Assembly: GCF_002288925.2 (NCBI RefSeq)
Contig: NW_022098093.1
Span: 873,266 to 937,265, forward strand
Direction: 5' to 3'
Source of the DNA: Delphinapterus leucas
Taxonomy: Eukaryota > Chordata > Mammalia > Artiodactyla > Monodontidae
Length of the DNA: 64,000 bases
The position numbers and the translations under genes are program-made. This document shows, one piece after another, positions 13,450 to 25,564 of this stretch (its first letter is position 1; each line of letters begins with the position of its first letter). Under the pieces are notes generated by a model. The model was not told the DNA's origin, searched no databases, and saw only the letters and a list, made by a program, of their open reading frames with translations.

Positions 13450-15740
13450 GCCAAATATATTTTTAATAAAATTAACTTATTGAAGTCTTTTCTACACACT
13501 ACAACATGAGCAAAGCATACATGTTTAGCTTGATAAATGATCAGGAAGTGAGCATACCTATATAACCACCACTCTGATAAATAAATGGAACAATTCCAGC
13601 ATCACAGAAACCTCTTTTCTGTCCGCTCAAGTTACTATCTTACTTCCAAAAGGTAACTAGGAGGCTACCTTCTATGGCCATCTCTTTGTGCTACCTGGTT
13701 TTGATCTGTATGGAAATAGGTCTCTACTGTGCCTAGTCTCTATGACTCTTCTTTTGCTCCACGTTATGTGTGTGAAATTCATCCACTATGCTGTGTGTAG
13801 CAGCAGTGCCTCCACTGACATTACTGTTTGGCATCACTTAGTGTGAGTATGCCACAATTGACTTGGTCATACCAGGTGTTCAGCTGCTCTTATGAACATT
13901 CCCATACATGTCGTTGAGTGCACGCAGGTTTTCATTTCTGTTAGGTACACACCCATAGTAGAATTACCTGGTCATAGAATTTGTGCACCCAAACGTTCTG
14001 CTTTAGTAGATATTTCTATTCAGTTTTCCAAAGTGGCTGGCTCGTTTTACATAACTACCATCTGAATGGAAGAGTTCTAGTTGCTCAATATCCTCATCAA
14101 GAATTCTTCATTTTCAGCTTTTAAATTTTTTAAGTTCATTTTAAGTTAATTCATTCGGTTTCATTTTTCGTATTACCTCATTAGGGTTTTAATTTGAATT
14201 TCTGATGAAAAATGATATTGAGCAATTTAGTATATGCATATTGGACATTTGAATATCTTCTTTTGCGAAATGCCTCTTCAATAATTTTGCCCATTACTTT
14301 TAGACTGAGTTGTCTGTATTTTCCTTAATGATTTTAAGAAACTCTCTGCATACTCCTGATATGAGTCCTTTTTCAGTATTACCAACATGTTCTTCCACTC
14401 TGTGGTTTGTCTTTTCTCTTTCTTACTGGTGACTTTTAATGAACAGAAGGAATCAATTTTAATAAAGTCCACTTTAGAAGTCTTACTTTTATAGCAAAGG
14501 GTTTTTGTAGCCAACTCAAGAAGCATTTATGAACTCTCAAACCACAGACATTCTCCTTTGTTATTTTTCAGAAGACACATAGTTTTGCATTTAGATCTAC
14601 AGTTCACGGAGACATGATTTCTTTTTTAATCATTTGAAGTAAGCTTCAATTTTAACTTTTATTTCCCATATGATGTCCAGTTGACCTAGAACCATTTACT
14701 GCAAACAACATCTTTTTTCCTATTGCACGGAAGGGGAACTTTATCATAATTCAAGTAACTATAATGAGGTTCTGTGTGTTGCTTTATTTATCTATTCTTA
14801 CTTCATTAAATTCTGAATAATTCCTGAATTACTAGAGTTTTATAAGTCTAGATTTTTGAAAATGTCAGATTCCCCACTTTATTATTTTTCAAGATTGTCA
14901 TTTCTTTTCTCGTCTTTTGCTTTTCCATATATAATTTAGCTTCAGCTTGTCAGTTTCCACCAAAATATTTTGATTGGAATTCCATTAAATGTATAGATCT
15001 ATTAGGGTATATTTGATATTATTACAATATTGAATCTTACAAACCATGGATATGGTACCTCTCTCCATTTATTAAGTCTTTTCTAATTTCTCTCATGTCT
15101 AGCAGTTTTGTTTGTAGAGAGTTTACATATGTTGTGTCATATTTATTCCTGGTATATAATGTATTTTAAAGCTATTCTAAAAGTTGTAAGTATATAGTTT
15201 TTATGTTCCAAATTTTTCTTATATTTAGAAATAAATCTAATGTTTATGTTAATATTGTATACAGAAACATTGCTGAATTTATCGATTAATTTTACTAGTT
15301 TTTCTAAATTATATCATATGCAAATAATGACAATTTTTTTCTTCTCTTCCAATACTTTTCCTCTTTATTTATTTAACCCCATTTCACTGACCAAGATCCC
15401 CAGAAAAATGATGAATAGAGGTGGTGTTAGTGGCATTCTTATCTCATTTGTCTCAAAGGGCAGCTTTCAATATTTAACCACTAAATAGGATGCTTGCTAG
15501 AGGTTTTGTTGATATCTTTTATCAAATTGAGGAAGTTCCCTTCTATTCCTAACTGCTAAGAGTTTTTATCATGAAAAGGTGTTGGACTTTATCAAATACC
15601 TTTTCTGCATCTATTTTAATGACCATATATTTTTCTCCTTAATCCTGTTAACTTAATCCTGGGAAATTACACTGATTGATTTTTGAATGTTAATCTCAAT
15701 GTTGAATTTCCAGAATGAACATGCCAAATAATTTTCTTTG
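13450..15740 (-). mobile_element. Old L1 (L1M-type) fragment
   Basis: Reads on the minus strand as an ancient L1. From low to high coordinates it gives the 3' part first (the complement of the 'ccactttggaaaac' segment, here ttttccaaagtggctgg near 14,020). It then shows stretches matching the terminal ORF2/3' UTR and internal ORF2 (for example tggttaaatattgaaagctgcc, complement of 15,463-15,484). The copy has many stops and indels and no coding capacity. Neither end shows a target-site duplication. Confidence 0.8.
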
Positions 15741-16762
15741 CATTATCTATGAGACTTTCAAATAAGAGAAAAATGTTTCATTGCAGAATTAATTGTGCCT
15801 TTAAAAATCTATCCTATTTTCAACAATTCCTGACACCTTTTTCTAAGGTGTTCAAAGTTACCGCCAGACAGAGTCAACGTCACTGGTTTTCATTTACCCT
15901 CAAGCATGCTTTTGTAATGATCTGGGAAATTCACATTTTCTTTGTCCATTTCAGCTCCTATAACCTAGAAATCAGTTTCTGAATATCTTAATATAGGAAT
16001 AAATATTAAATATTGTATATTTATTTTATTGTAGGAAAATGGGTTACTCTTAAACCAGTGATTTTTTTTAAAACATTGATCTAATAACTGGTTTGAAATG
16101 ATACACACATGGCCTTTGTTATAATCAGTTCTGGGGTCCCCTTTAAAACACTGATGAAGGCCTTTATAATTATAAGTCAAAGTTGTCTGAGCTTTCTCAG
16201 ATCTCAGAGTAGCAACGTATGCTTCAGCCCCTTCTTCCAACCTATCTTACACTTCTAGATGGCAAGTTTCATGCAAACAGGAAGATACGGTTTATGAAAA
16301 GTCCATATAAAAATTTTAAAAATCACACAAATATGTGTAGCCTTAATCACTCTAAAAACACATATTTCCTTCTACTATACCGCCAACATTTGGAAATGGA
16401 AATGCTATATACTAAGTACCATAGTACGGGAGTACTTAAGTTGGAAGAGACTTGGCTTTTCTAAAAAGTATTTGGAAAAGAAAAAAGGTTTAATTATACA
16501 AAAGGAGCGATAACTAACCAGGAAGTGGGTGAAAGAATTTAAAAGCAATCCATTCAGAATTTTAGAATTGCCCCACATTTTAGGAGAGGCAATTAATAGC
16601 CAGTGTTTGGGACTCCAATAATGTTTCATGTTCAAGTAGAAAAATGTGGAAACTAAGCCAAGATGTTAGTCTGGGAAGCAGCTGCAGCCCATTTTAGAAG
16701 TACACACAGGCAGGCAGTCCATCAATGCTGTCACTAAGATACCAAATTTAGCATAAAACAAT
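15741..16762. other. Unique DNA
   Basis: No gene or interspersed repeat is supported. Short frames on both strands lack domains. Confidence 0.4.
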
Positions 16763-16831
16763 AAAGCTTGGAAAAAAATCTAACAAAAACTTGGAAAAAA
16801 ATCTAACAAAAGCTTGGAAAAAAAATCTAAC
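16763..16831 (+). repeat. Three-copy 22-24 bp minisatellite
   Basis: Three tandem copies of a unit close to aaagcttggaaaaaaatctaac, at 16,763-16,784, 16,785-16,807 and 16,808-16,831. They differ mainly in A-run length and one g/a change. Confidence 0.92.
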
Positions 16832-17059
16832 AATCATCTTCACCGAGAACGTAAAGCTTGTGATAGGTTTGCTGTAATACGTTCATATGATTTAGCTCAG
16901 CTAAAACTTTTTTTAGTTCTTTGTAGTAAAATACGTGGTTTTCTCTGTCCTCACTCTTTGAAGTCTACTAGCATAATCCATTTTACCTAATTTATGAGAA
17001 TGTTTAATCAAACAGGATTTTGAACTTTTATTGTACCCTTCAAACAATGTCTGAGGATC
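16832..17059. other. Unique DNA
   Basis: Nothing recognisable. Confidence 0.35.
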
Positions 17060-17172
17060 ATCTCCAAATGTTTTGAATTCCTACCAAGTAGCACTGTGCC
17101 TGCCATTTCCAATATAGGTAATAAGAAACCCTTATTATGTGATAAATAAATGTTTGATTAAAGAATGAAACA
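17060..17172 (+). repeat. L2/MIR-type 3' end relic
   Basis: Contains the pattern 'agcactgtgcctgcc' followed by 'gataaataaatgtttgattaaagaatgaa', typical of L2 3' ends. Short and diverged. Confidence 0.45.
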
Positions 17173-18755
17173 ATTCAAATTTTATCTTTCAAAATCCTGA
17201 TTGTGAATAGTCCATGGATCAAATTCATTAGCCTATATGAGAAAAAAAAAGTTCATGTCTTTACTAGTACCTCTCATTTGTTACTACTAACTTTTAGGCA
17301 ACCTTGGAGTCTGGGATCCATGTTTGAAACTATGTTACTTTAATAATGGAAGTAAAACTTTCCACATACTCTGAAGATAAAACATTATTAAGGTGCAAAA
17401 ATAAGAATCTTTCCCAAAAGAGAAATCACATATTTGGGGGGATACTATTTTGCTCCAGTTGGCCTTACTAATTTTGCACTCAAATGTTACTTTTTTGTGT
17501 TACTTCTTATTCTACCCATGCAATTTCTAGTGGGGCACTTCAAGAAAAGGCTTTTTCCAAAAATTGAAGTAAAGAGGCTTACTTTTTATATGAACACTTC
17601 CTATAATAGCTTTATATTGTACTTTCAGAAATATCTTGATAAATAAAAATGATTAGTTTCATGGCCTTACTTATTAATCATAGGCATCCTTTAATTATCT
17701 TCATGTTATATTCATTGATAGCAAATTGCTTTCCTCAGATTGTATAAAGCAAAAATGGCCAGTGTTCAAGCACTCTGAATAAAATGTAAAGGAATATGAC
17801 ATCACCTTAAAAGAACAAATGTGGTTCATAGCAACCAACACGGCAGGATTGCCACTGTCATCTTCACAACCAGTGGCTCCCTTGTCAATCCTTCAAATAT
17901 TCCAGCATTTTGTTTTCTTTAATTATTAATTTAAACAATGAAATAGGGAGGAACTTTAGCCACTTCTACAAGCAAAGCATAAAAAAACCTCTAGGCCAGA
18001 TTTTGTTGTTCTTCACACATTTCTCTCAACTTGGTTAAGAGCCTTGGATTATGGAGTGAGAATGGAGAATCTTGCTGGGAATTCTAAGTTCTCTCAATAG
18101 CAAGCGGAAAAGTTGAAATGTAAAATTCTTTATTAACTAACCGGAATCATCTAAAAATCAGCATGTCACATTCATAATTCAGTTCAGAAATTTAGAGCTA
18201 GAGATAGGGAGCATTAACACTTGAGAATCGCACAAAGTACTCCATTGGGTGTTCAGTCTGTTTGTACACAAGAAAAAAGGGGCACTTCTAGAAAAGAGAA
18301 AGTTTTGCTACTTCCATTCCCTGAAAGGATAAATGTTCTTAATTATATCTGGCACTACGTTTGAATGAAATGTGCCATGTTACTACATTTGAAATGTGTT
18401 TTTTTTACAGTGTTAGGTTGATGACATTTTTAGTCTTGGAGTTTATTTTTCTAGAAAGTTAGCAATCTAGAAACAACTATGAAGAATCATAGACTTTTTA
18501 ACTGAAGAGAGGTTATAGATTAATTCAAATAATTACAACCATACTTTAACTTGTTACTTGAATTCACTAAATGTTCATTGAATGGAATTCTAAGTTGAAA
18601 TATCTCAAAATAATTCACATTTTTACTCTTCTAATGACATCTCCTTCTCCCAGGTGTGAACAGACCTAATATGCAATAGATAAAATTTATTTTATTGTGT
18701 ACACTATATACTATATAAAGCATCTATAATCTATGTGTAAGAACAACATTTGTAT
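17173..18755. other. Unique DNA
   Basis: About 1.6 kb without a supported gene or repeat family. One 70-codon frame at 17,434-17,646 has a hydrophobic start but no homology I recognise. Confidence 0.35.
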
Positions 18756-18771
18756 AAAGTACACATTCCAA

Positions 18772-18933
18772 GGAAATTCCCTGGTGGTCCAGTGGTTAGA
18801 ACACGGTGCTTTCACTGCTGGGGCCTGGGTTCTATCCCTGGCTGGGGAACTAATATCCATAAGCTGTGTGGTGTGGCCAAAAAAAATTAATAAATACATA
18901 AAATAAAAATGTTATTAAAAATAAATTTTAAAG
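18772..18933 (+). mobile_element. CHR-1-type SINE
   Basis: Starts ggaaattccctggtggtcc and continues with a tRNA-like head (cagtggttagaacacggtgc, then gggttctatccctgg as B-box). It ends ggtgtggccaaaaaaa followed by an A/T-rich tail. A perfect 16 bp target-site duplication, aaagtacacattccaa, lies at 18,756-18,771 and 18,934-18,949. CHR-1 is the older, shorter CHR family and is shared among cetaceans and relatives. Confidence 0.93.
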
Positions 18934-18949
18934 AAAGTACACATTCCAA

Positions 18950-20243
18950 AGCATCATAACTCAAAAATTCCAATTCATATAAATGTAAGCTATACTAAGA
19001 TTATTCAATTATTTTCAAAGCTATTAATATAATTCATGCAAATTATGCATGTTTATAGAATATATTATATAAATATTAGAAATAAGTATATAAATATTAA
19101 TATATACAAAATATATTCCTAAATAGATTAGGATTTTTTATAGATTCTGTTACAGCAATTGAAAATAAAACAAATTATGCTCAAAAAATTGAGAAGTGGT
19201 TAACAAACTGCATTTCACGATATCTAGAAATAATCACACTCACACATATGCCCAAATATATAATAGCATTGCTTTATCAGTGTTTTCATCTTAATGCAAT
19301 GATCTTATTACTAGAAAACTGTGTATTCTCTAGAAAGCAGATGTTTCCTACTTTGCAATATGCATCCTTTGAACAAGTTCAATATTCATTAAAAGTGAAT
19401 TCTATTAAATCCAGATGTCCCTTATGATTTATCTATTACTCTTAATCTCATAGTTAAACACTCTGTTTCTTATACTCCTGTATCTTTTTCACATAGTTCT
19501 CATAGTTTCACATAATTACAGACTGTTACAGGCTGTAACTCTGTCCCCTTTTGTTTACATGGCACCTAGTGGATGTTCAATACATGTTTTTAAAATAGTA
19601 TTTAATAAATTATTCCATTTCAGAAACTCAAAATATTGACTTCCTGATGTAACCTCTCAGTGTGTCATTTATCCATCCATTCTTTTACATTCTTCTGCCA
19701 TTATTTCATACGTAGAAGTCCCTCAACTTACAGTTTTGCCCATGCTGAATAATGCCATCAGAATAATGATTATGAATCAATACTGTCATCATACCATGCT
19801 TCTACAATAAAAATCATCAACACTCCCTATTGCTTATAGGATTAATTAATTAATTCAATCAAAAAACACATTTATTTAGTGTTTTCTATGTACCAAAATA
19901 TTCAAACTTCATGAAGTGGAATATAAGTCCCTCCGAATTTGGCTGTAATCAACATGTTCAACAACATCTTCAAACTCTGACCCTCTTGGATCTTACATTC
20001 TAGCTTAACTTTTTTCTTTTCTTGTCTCCCTTATACATAGCTTGTGCCTTCCTACTTTCCAAATTTTGCATGTTAAGACTGCTCTTTTCTTCATGGTCTA
20101 CCCTAGTTTTTAAGACATGATCAAATTTTTCCTCTTTTATGAAAATTTCACAAACCATTCCAGATATGAATAATTTATTTTCTATTGTACAATTTCAATT
20201 ATCCTTTAATTACAGGCTGTCTTCCAAAATATTTAATTTTATT
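18950..20243. other. AT-rich unique DNA with weak L2 traces
   Basis: Short L2-like hints occur near 19,550-19,590 (ggcacctagtggatgttcaat) and 19,865-19,910, but they are too brief to define. No gene is supported. Confidence 0.35.
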
Positions 20244-20250
20244 GTATCGA

Positions 20251-20464
20251 TTTTTTTTTTTTTTTTTTTTTTTCTGTACGCAGGCCTCTCACCGTTGTGG
20301 CCTCTCCCGTTGCAGCGCACAGGCTCCGGTCGCGCAGGCTCAGCGGCCATGGCTCACGAGCCCAGCCGCTCCGCGGCACGTGGGATCCTCCCGGACCGGG
20401 GCACGAACCCGCGTCCCCTGCATCGGCAGGCGGACGCTCAACCACTGCACCACCAGGGAAGCCC
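20251..20464 (-). mobile_element. CHR-family SINE, short cetacean type
   Basis: Reversed copy with a pure T run of about 20 (the A tail) at its start and ccagggaagccc at its end. Flanked by tgtatcgattttt / tgtatcaattttt at 20,244 and 20,465, a target-site duplication with one mismatch. The body is little diverged from the other short copies in the window, suggesting a fairly recent insertion. The 120- and 107-codon frames running through it are not genes. Confidence 0.93.
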
Positions 20465-20509
20465 TGTATCAATTTTTATTAGGGAAATCAGCATTATATA
20501 ATGAATAAA

Positions 20510-20690
20510 TTAAGGGCTTTAGCATTGCTCATATTTAAGTTCAAATTTCCAGTAAGCTACATACTAGCCAGGTGATCTTGGTTAAATTAATTTCTGGATG
20601 AGTTTCCTATCTCTAGAGTAAAATTAGTAATAACTACTTCCTAAAGTGATGGTAAGAATTCAGTGAAATAGCATTGGTACTTACTATGAT
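20510..20690 (+). repeat. MIR SINE relic
   Basis: Forward MIR. The segments 'agccaggtgatcttggttaa', 'gatgagtttcctatctctagagtaaaat' and 'gtaataactacttcc' follow in the order of the MIR core, all diverged. Confidence 0.75.
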
Positions 20691-20940
20691 TTTCCTACAG
20701 TTTTGCATTTTTTAAATATACTTATGTTTACTAATTCACAATTTGCAAGCCCTTGACAGCCAAAGGGCTTTATTATATTTTACTATGTACACTATTGTAA
20801 AGAATAGAATCATAGGAAACATTTCTTTAATAATGGATTTTTTAGGTCATTTTCCTATTAATACACTTACGGAGAAAAAATAAACTATGGATATAAGGAC
20901 ATGAGTGGAAGATGATACCCTATCATTTAACAATTTATGC

Positions 20941-21125
20941 TAAATTGTACATGTGTGTGCATGTATGTATGTATTTTTACATATGTTTAAGTTTATATAT
21001 GATATATAATATACATGTATATTTGTATATATAGGTATGTACAATATATAAATACACATACTCTCAAACATGTATATGTGTGTGTGCATATATATGCATA
21101 CATGCATACACACATATATACAAAA
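20941..21125. repeat. Alternating purine-pyrimidine low-complexity tract
   Basis: Irregular tgta/tata/cata units over about 180 bp, with (TG)n and (CA)n patches. The 101-codon minus-strand frame over it, rich in Tyr, Ile, Cys and His, is an artefact. Confidence 0.85.
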
Positions 21126-21395
21126 ATAATCAAGCCAGATAGGAAATTGAGTATCTTGGGTTGAAATATTTCTACATAGCACAGTTCTGTTGGATATGCA
21201 TTTGGAATTAATAATGCACTTTCTCAGAGAGCAATATGTCAACATTCTAAGGCAGATTTCAAGCCTTTAGTTTGAAGAGGGCTCAAAATGTGTACTTTAA
21301 ACTGATCAGTTTCAATTATATTAAAGGAAGATCAATAAGTCAGTAAAATATACAAAAATTATTTCTGAGATTATACTAATTAAAAACTTATTTCT

Positions 21396-21616
21396 GGGCT
21401 TCCCTGGTGGCGCAGTGGTTGAGAGTCCGCCTGCCAATGCAGGGGACACGGGTTCGTGCCCCGGTCCGGGAAGATCCCACATGCCGTGGAGCAGCTGGGC
21501 CCGTGAGCCATGGCCGCTGAGCCTGCGCATCCGGAGCCTGTGCTCCACAACGGGAGAGGCCACAACAGTGAGAGGCCCGCGTACTGAAAAAAACAAAAAA
21601 ACAACAAAAAAACCCC
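21396..21616 (+). mobile_element. CHR-family SINE, short cetacean type
   Basis: Starts gggcttccctggtggcgcag and carries the B-box segment gggttcgtgccccgg. It ends in the conserved gaggcccgcgtac and an A-rich tail with c interruptions. The target-site duplication acttatttct is perfect at 21,386-21,395 and 21,617-21,626. Confidence 0.95.
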
Positions 21617-21626
21617 ACTTATTTCT

Positions 21627-22555
21627 CTAAATATTTGTTTTTAAAGAGCATTTCTGGATTTAGGTGGAATTTTAAACAATCTTACATTGCATTATTAACT
21701 TGATTAAAGGGGCATTCCCATTTTTCCATATTTTATATCCTACACTGAATTCCAAGCACACAGTTCTATGGCAGTGCCCTTCACTTGTTCTTTCCAGTTG
21801 GAATGCATGGCTAATCTCTTAAGGGAATGTTCTTGCTATTTATTATTGATTTTACAGTTCAAAAATATAAGTGGGCAGTGAATGGGCTGGATTTCAGATT
21901 AGGGAATAACCACTAAGAAGAAGAAACCAGTTGGACATTTGTGATAAATTGCTATTTTCTGTCTGAATTTTATACCTAGTTATAGGTAGTTTACAGAATT
22001 AAGCTCCATATGGACAAAATGTTACTAAGGGGACTACGACATAACCTGTATGTAGTTACAGATGCTTCTCTCACTCTTTCGGGACACATTTTAGGAGAAA
22101 CATGGCATAATCAGGGATTTAGAAATAATGAAAGATTTGGCTTTCATCTGTTTTTCCTGGATTTACCAGAGCTGAGATAAGAAAACAAACACACACAAAT
22201 GTTAGCTGTAATAGCATTAAAGCAGACTAAACAAATGTTCCCTGAACGTGTTTACACACACACAGGCACATACATGCACATAAACACATAAAACGCTCAT
22301 ACCACCACCACCAGCAGCAGTTAATTCCCAGTATAGAAATAGTTTCATTGCTTTACAGTATTGGAGAAAAAAAATGATCTGTTATAAAAGAATCTTGATG
22401 AATTCCCCAATTGTATGGATTTTTTTGGCTTTATATTATCTAAGCTAAACTAATGCAGATGTCCCAAGTGCTGACCTATCAGGAATCTTCCAAACTGTAA
22501 TAATGATTTGGGGTTATACATTACTATTCTTTAAAATGTATTATAAATAATGTAT
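21627..22555. other. Unique DNA
   Basis: No gene or family match. A short CA-rich patch lies near 22,254-22,264. Confidence 0.35.
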
Positions 22556-23030
22556 CGGCCAATGTTCATCCAGGAAACTGAAACCACTAAGAATTTGAAA
22601 CTGATAAAATTTAACGCAGGGAATTGGTCATACATATGATGGAAGAGCTGAAATGACCAAATAGGGGAGAGGAAGCAACACTAAGATTAGCAAAAGCATG
22701 AACCCACTTCTACCCACAGGCTCAAGAGATAATACAAAGGAGTAGATGATATTATTTGGGCCCAGGGCCCTAGATTACAAGGAGTCTGGGGCCAAGGTGG
22801 ACCTTTCTAGCAGGAGCTGGACCAATGAAGGAGATACAGCTATTGCTAGAGAAGCTGCCTGAAGCAGAGAGCAAAGGGGAGAAATAATCTAGATTCTTCC
22901 TTCTGGGGCCTTCCAGTTGCCAACCTGTAACTCTCATTGGCTAACCCTGGCCAGAAGGCAGCTGACACAGGGGAAATACCTCCTGCTGGGGCAATCCTCC
23001 CATGATTTTCCTTTCTGAGGAAAAAAAAAA
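22556..23030. repeat. Ancient interspersed repeat, probably L1M 3'-UTR type
   Basis: Balanced-composition block whose phrases (gaaaccactaagaatttgaa, ctctcattggctaaccctgg, ccagaaggcagctgac) recur in mammalian genomes as part of an old LINE 3' region. The family call is from memory of its texture and is uncertain. It ends in an A run at about 23,020-23,036. Confidence 0.4.
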
Positions 23031-23076
23031 AAAAAAGAATTGATCTGAGAGTAAATAAGTCCAGGATCAAAACAGA

Positions 23077-23095
23077 TTATATATATATATATATA
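23077..23095. repeat. Short (TA)n tract
   Basis: About nine TA units just before the L1 3' fragment. Confidence 0.9.
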
Positions 23096-23104
23096 ATTTC
23101 TACA

Positions 23105-23550
23105 TTAAAAAAAATTTTTATTGGAGTATAGTTGATTATAGTTGATTTGACGGCAAAGTCAATCAGTTATACATATACATATATCTACTCTTTTTTAGAT
23201 TATTTTCCCATTACAGAGTATTGAGAAAAGTTCCCTGTGCTATACAGAAGGTCCTTATTAGTTATCTATTTTTTATATAGTAGTGTGTATATGTCAATCC
23301 CAATCTCCCTATTTATCCCTCCCCGCCCCTCCCCCAGCCCCACTTTTCCCATGGTAATCATAAGTTTGTTTACTACATCTGTGACTCTATTTCTATTTTG
23401 TAAAAAAGTTCATTTGTACCATTTTTTTAGATTCCACATTTAAGCAATATCATGTGATATTTGTCTTTCTCTGTCTGACTTACTTCACTCAGTCTGACAA
23501 TCTCTAGGTCCATCCATGTTGCTGCAATCATTTCTATATTACATTGTCAA
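23105..23550 (-). mobile_element. 5'-truncated L1 3' end
   Basis: Reversed L1 3' UTR and end of ORF2. It opens with the complement of the A-rich tail, then tattggagtatagttgatta, then the C-rich tract around 23,322-23,345 (complement of the G-rich 3' UTR run). It finishes with the complement of the 'catggatggacctagagat' segment at about 23,499-23,520. No coding capacity. Confidence 0.88.
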
Positions 23551-23706
23551 ATGTCAAACTATTTAAAATTCAATCTACTATCTTGAAATCCCAGATTTAT
23601 GTAGAATTCCATCACCAAACTATAAAAAAAAAAAAAGAAACAAAACAATTTGGAGGTTAAAGAAAAATTGTTTGCATTGCCGAAAAGCTTAGACACTTCT
23701 CAACAG
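23551..23706. other. Short gap between two L1 copies
   Basis: AT-rich with an A run near 23,622. No family assigned. Confidence 0.35.
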
Positions 23707-24689
23707 GGAAAGGTCAAGATGGCAGAGTAGGAGGACACTGGGCTCACCTCCCCTCATGAACGCATCAAAACTACAGCTACATATAGGGCGACTCTTGCTG
23801 GAATCCACCTGAGGACTAGCAGAACAGCTCTTCTACAACCAAGACTGTAAAAAAAGAGCCAAACAGAGTCTGGTAGGAAGGAAGGAAAAACGATCTGATT
23901 GGTACCCACACCACTAGTGTGGGACTCAGAAGAGGAGGGGGATATCACAGGCTCAAGGATCTTCCCTGGGGAGCAGGGGTTCAAGCCATATATCAGGCAC
24001 CCCAGGCCTTGGGGCTGACATCGGGAAGATGAGCCACCTTAGCTGTTTGAAAACAAACGGGACTTACTGGAGGCCAGTAAGAAACCAAGAGTCTGCTCAT
24101 GAAGAGCTTGCACACAGACTTGCTGGCTCCCAGTCACAGGGCAGAACAGCTGATTGAAAACTGGGGCTCTGGCCAGCTTGCCAGGACTACCCCAGCACAG
24201 CCCCCCAGCCCACATTGGGCTCCTGCTCCAGCCCCTCTTACTGCAGTGTTGCTCGTCACTAAGGCAGAGGCTGCCAGTACCAACAAAAGTATGCACACTT
24301 GGAGGAAACAGAGCTGGCTCAGACCTGGCCCTGCCTCTGCCTGGGATGGAGGCAGCCATTGCCAGCACATACTTTGGTTCCCCCACTCAGGAGGAAGCAA
24401 GACTAGCTCCAGGGAGGAGACCTCCACAGCCAGCATGCATCCCTGCAGGCACTCAGAAGGGAGTGAAGCTAGCCCCAGGACAGAGATTGCCATCCCTGAG
24501 GCACACTTGTGCACACTTGTGCACACTTGGGAGGGGGTGGGCCCAGCTCAGTAGTGTGGCACTAGCCCCTCTGGCTCTGACCCAGCCTGAACCAAGGCTC
24601 ATACATCAGCCAGCACTCACTTTGGGGTACACACTCAGGAGAGAGCAAGGCTAGCTCCAGGGCAGAGAATACTGTCTCTGGAGCTCCCA

Positions 24690-25564
24690 TGCCTGCGTGA
24701 AATGAAAAATACATTAGAAGGAATTAACAGCAGGTTATGTGATACAGAAGAACACATATGCAATCTGGAAGATAGAATAATCAAATTCATCCAATTTGAA
24801 CAACAAAAAGAAAAAAAAATTAAATAGAACAGTTGAAGGGGTCTCTGGGACAACATCAAGCCTACTAACATTTGCATTATATGAGTCTCAGAAGGAAAAG
24901 AGAGAAAGGGGTAGAAAATATATTTGATGAAATTATGGCTGAGAACTTCCCTAACATGAAAAGGAAACAGATACCTAAGTACAGAAATCACAAAGTCACA
25001 AACAAGATGAACCCAAAGAAACCCACACCAAGACATATCATAATTAAAATGGAAAAAGTTAAAGGTAAAGAGAGAAAACAGGGCTTCCCTGGTGGCGCAG
25101 TAGTTGAGAGTCCGCCTGCCGATGCAGGGGACACAGGTTCGTGCCCCAGTCCAGGAAGATCCCACATGCCGCGGAGTGGCTGGGCCCGTGAGCCATGGCC
25201 GCTGAGCCTGTGTGTCCGAAGCCTGTGCTCCACGGCAGGAGAGGCCACAACAGTGAGAGGCCCGCGTACCGCAAAAAAAAAAAAAAAAAAGAGAGAAAAC
25301 AAGCAAGAGAAAAACAGAGTCACAAACAAGGGACCCCCCATAAGGCTATCAGCTGATTGTTCAGCAGAAACTTTGCAGGCCAGAAGAAAGTGGCATGATA
25401 TATTTAAAGTGCTGAAAGGAAAAAACCTACAATTTAGAATGCTCTACTCAACAAGGCTATCATTCAGAATTGAAGGAGAGAAAAAGAGCTTCTCAGAAAA
25501 GCAAAAACTGACAGAGTTCATCAATAATAAACTAACCTTAAAAGTATTAAAGGGTCTTCTTTAA
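24690..25564 (+). pseudogene. Decayed L1 ORF1
   Basis: Remnant of the L1 RNA-binding protein gene. The part coding the RRM-like middle (DEIMAENFPNMKRKQ) is visible at about 24,926-24,972. The C-terminal domain (AETLQARRKWHDIFKVLKG, then EGEKKSFSEKQKLTEF) lies at about 25,363-25,530 and ends at the stop at 25,562-25,564. A short CHR SINE sits between the two parts. The coiled-coil N-terminal half is badly eroded. Confidence 0.85.
25081..25289 (+). mobile_element. CHR-family SINE, short cetacean type, inside L1 ORF1
   Basis: Starts gggcttccctggtggcgcag and ends gcgtaccgc plus 18 A. The target-site duplication agagagaaaaca is perfect at 25,069-25,080 and 25,290-25,301. It interrupts L1 ORF1 and is therefore younger than that L1. 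Confidence 0.96.

Noticed and set aside
16763..16831. CRISPR-like spaced repeats
   Set aside because: The units are directly tandem without unique spacers, and the DNA is vertebrate.
20139..20508. Open frames of 120 and 107 codons
   Set aside because: They run through a reversed CHR SINE and its T run. The same SYAGLSPLWPLP-like peptide recurs at every SINE copy.
20940..21245. 101-codon minus-strand frame rich in Tyr, Ile, Cys and His
   Set aside because: It is a translation of an alternating tgta/cata low-complexity tract.
24039..24654. Overlapping frames of 115-166 codons on both strands
   Set aside because: They lie in the GC-rich 5' UTR of a decayed L1. Several phases are open at once, which points to composition and not coding.
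24635..25564. 223- and 230-codon frames
   Set aside because: They are L1 ORF1 remnants and their antisense, joined through a SINE. They are annotated as L1 and SINE.
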